Shown: positions 60,780 through 64,000 of the stretch, one piece after another
How the letters are laid out: every line of letters begins with the position of its first letter
Numbering within the stretch: the first letter of the stretch is position 1
Origin: Hermatobates lingyangjiaoensis
Lineage: Eukaryota > Arthropoda > Insecta > Hemiptera > Hermatobatidae
Length of the DNA stretch: 64,000 nucleotides
NCBI GenBank assembly: GCA_026182355.1
Contig: JAPFBL010000257.1
Coordinates: 248,001 to 312,000, forward strand
Direction: 5' to 3'
Notes under the pieces: model-generated
The model's database searches: none
Told to the model about the DNA's origin: nothing
Seen by the model: the letters and a program-made list of their open reading frames with translations, nothing else
Made by a program: the position numbers and the translations under genes

Positions 60780-61265
60780 GTTAGCAATCTAAACAATACT
60801 TTGAAGTCTTTTATCACACGAGGTAAAGTAACTGTATAATATCATTTCCTATAGAGGTATTCTCTGACTTTCTGTCAAGAAATTTTAAGTTTGAGTTTTT
60901 TTCCTTTTTAATGATGTAGTATAAAAAAATTAATTAAAAAAATAATATTTCAGGTTTTTTTTAAGAAGATTGCTTAAAACATGTATTACATATCAAATAA
61001 CTTGATTGTTCTATTGACAATTCTTGTTATTGACAAATCTTGTTCTATTAACCATAGAAGGCTTTTTATAGCCTTCTATAAAATAAAATAGTGTGTTCAA
61101 AATGTAGGATAAAATGTGATAAATAACTTGTGATAAAAAACTGAATATTTCATATTTATGTTTATATTTTCATAGATTTTTAAATTTATATTAATAGTTA
61201 GATTGCGTTAGCTTAGGTTGGAGGACATATGGAAGAAAACACATAGGCCAAAGATTGGCTCTTCG
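60780..61265. other. AT-rich stretch without recognisable gene
   Basis: Nothing recognised. Confidence 0.5.
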
Positions 61266-61269
61266 TGAT

Positions 61270-61515
61270 TCAACGCATTGATCATTCTCATAGCGAGTCC
61301 TAAATTTTGCCCAACTCAAGTCTATTTAAGAGAAGAGAAGTCTTTAGCGAGTACATCGTACAGGCTATCGACCGAAGGCTTAAGATTCTTCCTGATGGAC
61401 GACGTGCTGATTTTTTTTCATCTCTCGTGCGAAGTAATCCGAGGGCAGAGCGGGCATTGAGCCCCGGACCTACCAGTCCAGAGGAGAGAATGTAACCACT
61501 GGGATACCCTGGCAT
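61270..61515 (-). repeat. tRNA-derived SINE
   Basis: On the minus strand the head reads GCCAGGGTATCCCAGTGGTTA (A-box-like), and about 40 nt later GGTCCGGGGCTCAATGCC (B-box-like), as in RNA polymerase III promoters of tRNA-derived SINEs. A less AT-rich body follows to about 61,270. A clear poly(A) tail and target duplication were not seen. It lies immediately downstream of the Penelope relic. Confidence 0.6.
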
Positions 61516-61549
61516 CTTTATGTTAATAATCAATTTTATGTTTGTGCTA

Positions 61550-62610
61550 AAAGCTTGCAGTATGTTTCAAGAAATTCATTGATTGTGACCCTGATAAAAG
61601 TCTTTTGTAATTAGCTTTTATTTCTAACCTAAATAAAGGCGTTTCTCTAAAGCGTAACTCTTTAGGTAACCCATCGATCAGGACATCTGAGAAGGGTAAT
61701 TTACCAGTTTCTTCTTCTTCCATTGTGAACTGGCATAATGAATTTAATTTTATTACAATTAATTTAAAGCGCCTTTATTTATAGAATTAGGACAGATGCA
61801 TAGTATATCGTCAACATATCTATACCATTTAACATGTCTAGGCATTATTGAGCTAAACATTTTAGTTTCAAAAAATTCCATGAATAAAGTACTTAGGAGG
61901 GGGGGTAAGCAGTTACTCATTGCAAGCCCAAATTATTGTTTATAAAAATTATTTTCAAACTGAAAATGATAATCTACCACACATAACTTTATAACTCTAT
62001 TATTGTGGCAGAAGGTAAGAGAAGGGAATAACTAACTAACTCCTCCTGGAGTAAACTCAAAAGATGAGTTACAGGTACATTGGTAAAAGTCAAAGGTAAA
62101 TTGGTAAAAGGGGCTTCACTTCAAAACTAATCAATCTATAATTTTTATTGAAGTTGACGCTTTTTAAATTTCTAATTAGATCAACATTGTTTTTAATATG
62201 GCTGCCTGAATTTTTTCCAATTAATGGCCAAAAACACTTACTAACCATTTGGACAAGCCATATGATGCTGAACCAACCTAGCTCACAATCAAACGTATTG
62301 GGTAATTATCCTTATGCGTCTTGATTGACCCGTACATATATGGCAATGAAGGGGATTTTGATAAAAATTTAGTAATATGTTGGTGTTGATTTTTTAAGAT
62401 AGATTTAATTTTTTTATTAAACGAACTATTGACCCTTTCCAAAGGATGACCTTAACTTTGTATACACATTTTTATCTTTTAGCATATTCTCTATTTTATT
62501 GACGTAATCTTTTTTATTTAATATTATTGTTACTTTAGATTTAAAATGTAGAAATGAATAATTTAAATATTTTAAAAGGAAAGTGTGGTTTGATCCAGCA
62601 TCAAACAGGA
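61550..62610 (-). pseudogene. Penelope-like reverse transcriptase, multiply frameshifted
   Basis: The minus strand gives the blocks in order. First is ILNKKDYVNKIENMLKD with NVYTKL (about 62530-62450). Then MYGSIKTHKDNYPIRLIVS with YGLSKWL (about 62340-62240; family PKxHKxxxPxRPIVS). Then LAMSNCLPPLLSTLFMEFFE with KWYRYVDDILCI (about 61900-61800; the YVDD active site). Last is EEEETGKLPFSDVLIDG (about 61725-61680; family E...G.LPFLDV). Frameshifts and stops separate the blocks. This retroelement class uses tRNA-unrelated target priming and often carries hammerhead motifs in its terminal repeats. Confidence 0.85.
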
Positions 62611-62849
62611 AGACACCTTTAAACAAATGTTTCGTCTATATTTGTAGATATCTTCAGAGCAACATTGATACAGTAATTAATTGCGGTAAGATAAAAATAA
62701 TATATATGCTCATTATTTATGTAAATATACATAATTACCTTGGTATTTTTCTATTAAAAAATCTGGAGTGGCCTTCACTCAACTTTACTATAAGTAACTT
62801 AATATCAAATTTCTTGAGTATATAACACATAACGTCACAATTAAGCATA

Positions 62850-64000
62850 ATGTAAACATCTAAATGGGATATGATTATTAGTCATTCATTCCTGAGGTAG
62901 TACAGATAGTGATTGAAGGACATATCAATATATAAGCTTATTTTGGTACATCACCAAAGCTGATGCAAATAATTTCATTAGTATAACTACAGCAGTAATA
63001 ACATTTTTGAAAAACCAAAGTTAACATTTCTTGATATGAAATATTCTCCTACAAGAGAACATGGCTTTTGTTCAAATAGCCAGTGGATTTCTTACATCGT
63101 TTACTTGACATCCTTCTACATTGATTATTAAAGTAAAATTTTCAAATTTAAAACAGGAAAATACCATTTTTTTCTGAAAAACATCGTAAACAGCGAAGAA
63201 AATGTTGTTTTAAGGTGATTTATAATTAAAGATGTACGATAATTACATTTATTAATCTCTAAACGAAAGATTTCAATTTTGAGTTATCTTTTACATTTTT
63301 GGTTTTTTACAGAATTATTATAGAGGGAATTTTATGGCTTCTTAGTATTTAATAAGATTATTTTCTTTCGCTCTTTGTCAAATATCATATATACGAATTT
63401 TTTCTGAGTGAGTGTTATTCCTGCCTTCTGTACTCTGTTATAAGCTTGCTATGAATGTATATTGAGAAAAAATGTATTAGTAATTAGCCAGTAATTACAT
63501 ACTCAAATCGAAGTCAAAGCCAGCTATTCAATGTAATTTAAATCTTTTATAGTTGGGAGCTTCTAATTTTTGAAAATAATAAATATGAACTATTAGACTA
63601 GAATTCTAAAAAAGAACTGGATATTTCTCAACAAACATAAGTCCTCTTTCTTGAGGAAAGAGTCCATTCCTTACATTTCAATATCATGGAAAGGTACTAC
63701 ATTCACAATTATAATGTAATTGTAACTGATATTAAGTTTTGCTCAAGAGTGCAACATATAGATTTTTTAAAGCATTTTATGAGAAAAATCCATCATGCCA
63801 TGGAAGACAAAGGTAATTTATTTATATTTATTGGCGGTGATTTTTTCACATGTAACAATATTATTCCTCTTACATCTCATAAAAGTCAATAAACTATTTA
63901 AATTGTTCCTTTATAAATATCAATTTTATCTCAGTGGATTCACTCAAAGAATTTCTAAGTCAATGTAAACAATGTAAAAAAATATAAAAAATTCGACTAG
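62850..64000 (+). repeat. Dispersed repeat family A, copy 5 (runs off the window)
   Basis: It contains GTACAGATAGTGATTGAAGG near 62900 and the ITTAVITFLKN peptide block near 62985. GATGTACGATAATTACATTT is near 63232, TACTCTGTTATAAGCTTGC near 63430 and TTGGCGGTGATTTTTTCACA near 63831. The last of these lies in a 68-codon frame (63686-63892). Orientation is the same as in copies 1-4. Confidence 0.6.

Overview
The window looks like nuclear DNA of an animal, most likely an arthropod and probably an insect. The grounds are a very AT-rich background, large introns with canonical GT/AG ends, and relics of jockey-type LINE, Penelope-like, copia, hAT and mariner elements together with a tRNA-derived SINE. 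I cannot name the species. Most of the window is repeat-derived or featureless.

Host gene. From about 27.2 kb down to 15.85 kb, on the minus strand, five exons can be spliced in phase. The last four give the first two repeats of a mitochondrial carrier of the Ca-binding SCaMC (SLC25A24/25) type. Exon ends and phases agree, and the signature PxD motifs fall in the right places. The third carrier repeat and the stop codon were not found.

Main discovery. Positions 27987-40527 form a 12.5 kb near-perfect palindrome with arms of about 6.25 kb around a 38 bp spacer. It is bounded exactly by a 6 bp direct repeat (AACATG), so it reads as one transposition unit with giant terminal inverted repeats and a target-site duplication. 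Each arm carries an intact, intronless 521-codon secreted matrix metalloproteinase gene. The two copies are convergent and encode the same protein. Inside each arm the protease gene is itself bracketed by an older, diverged inverted repeat, so the element is a palindrome nested in a palindrome. The 5'-AG terminus and 6 bp duplication recall Polinton/Maverick elements, but I see no polymerase, integrase or capsid gene.

Repeats, left to right: 0-1 kb, copy 1 of an unknown dispersed repeat (five copies, all in the same orientation); 1.6-3.7 kb, a jockey-type LINE with RT and partial endonuclease; 6.24-7.1 kb, a non-autonomous hAT with a perfect 8 bp duplication; 8.7-10 kb, repeat copy 2, split by a foldback hairpin; 12.9-15.0 kb, a dense cluster of inverted repeats, TA/CA microsatellites and hammerhead-ribozyme-like cores, as in Penelope-like elements; 15.6 and 17.2 kb, two more hairpins; 18.74-19.67 kb, an internally deleted mariner with intact ends; 21.9-23.3 kb, repeat copy 3; 40.9-41.2 kb, a Penelope N-terminal relic; 46.6 kb, a partial repeat copy 4; 47.6-48.4 kb, a copia relic; 49.6-49.9 kb, a BED-finger hAT relic; 52.1-53.1 kb, hairpins plus a probable Penelope GIY-YIG relic; 58.2 kb, a hammerhead-like hairpin; 60.6 kb, a GC-rich minisatellite; 61.27-62.6 kb, a SINE and a Penelope reverse transcriptase relic; 62.85 kb to the end, repeat copy 5.
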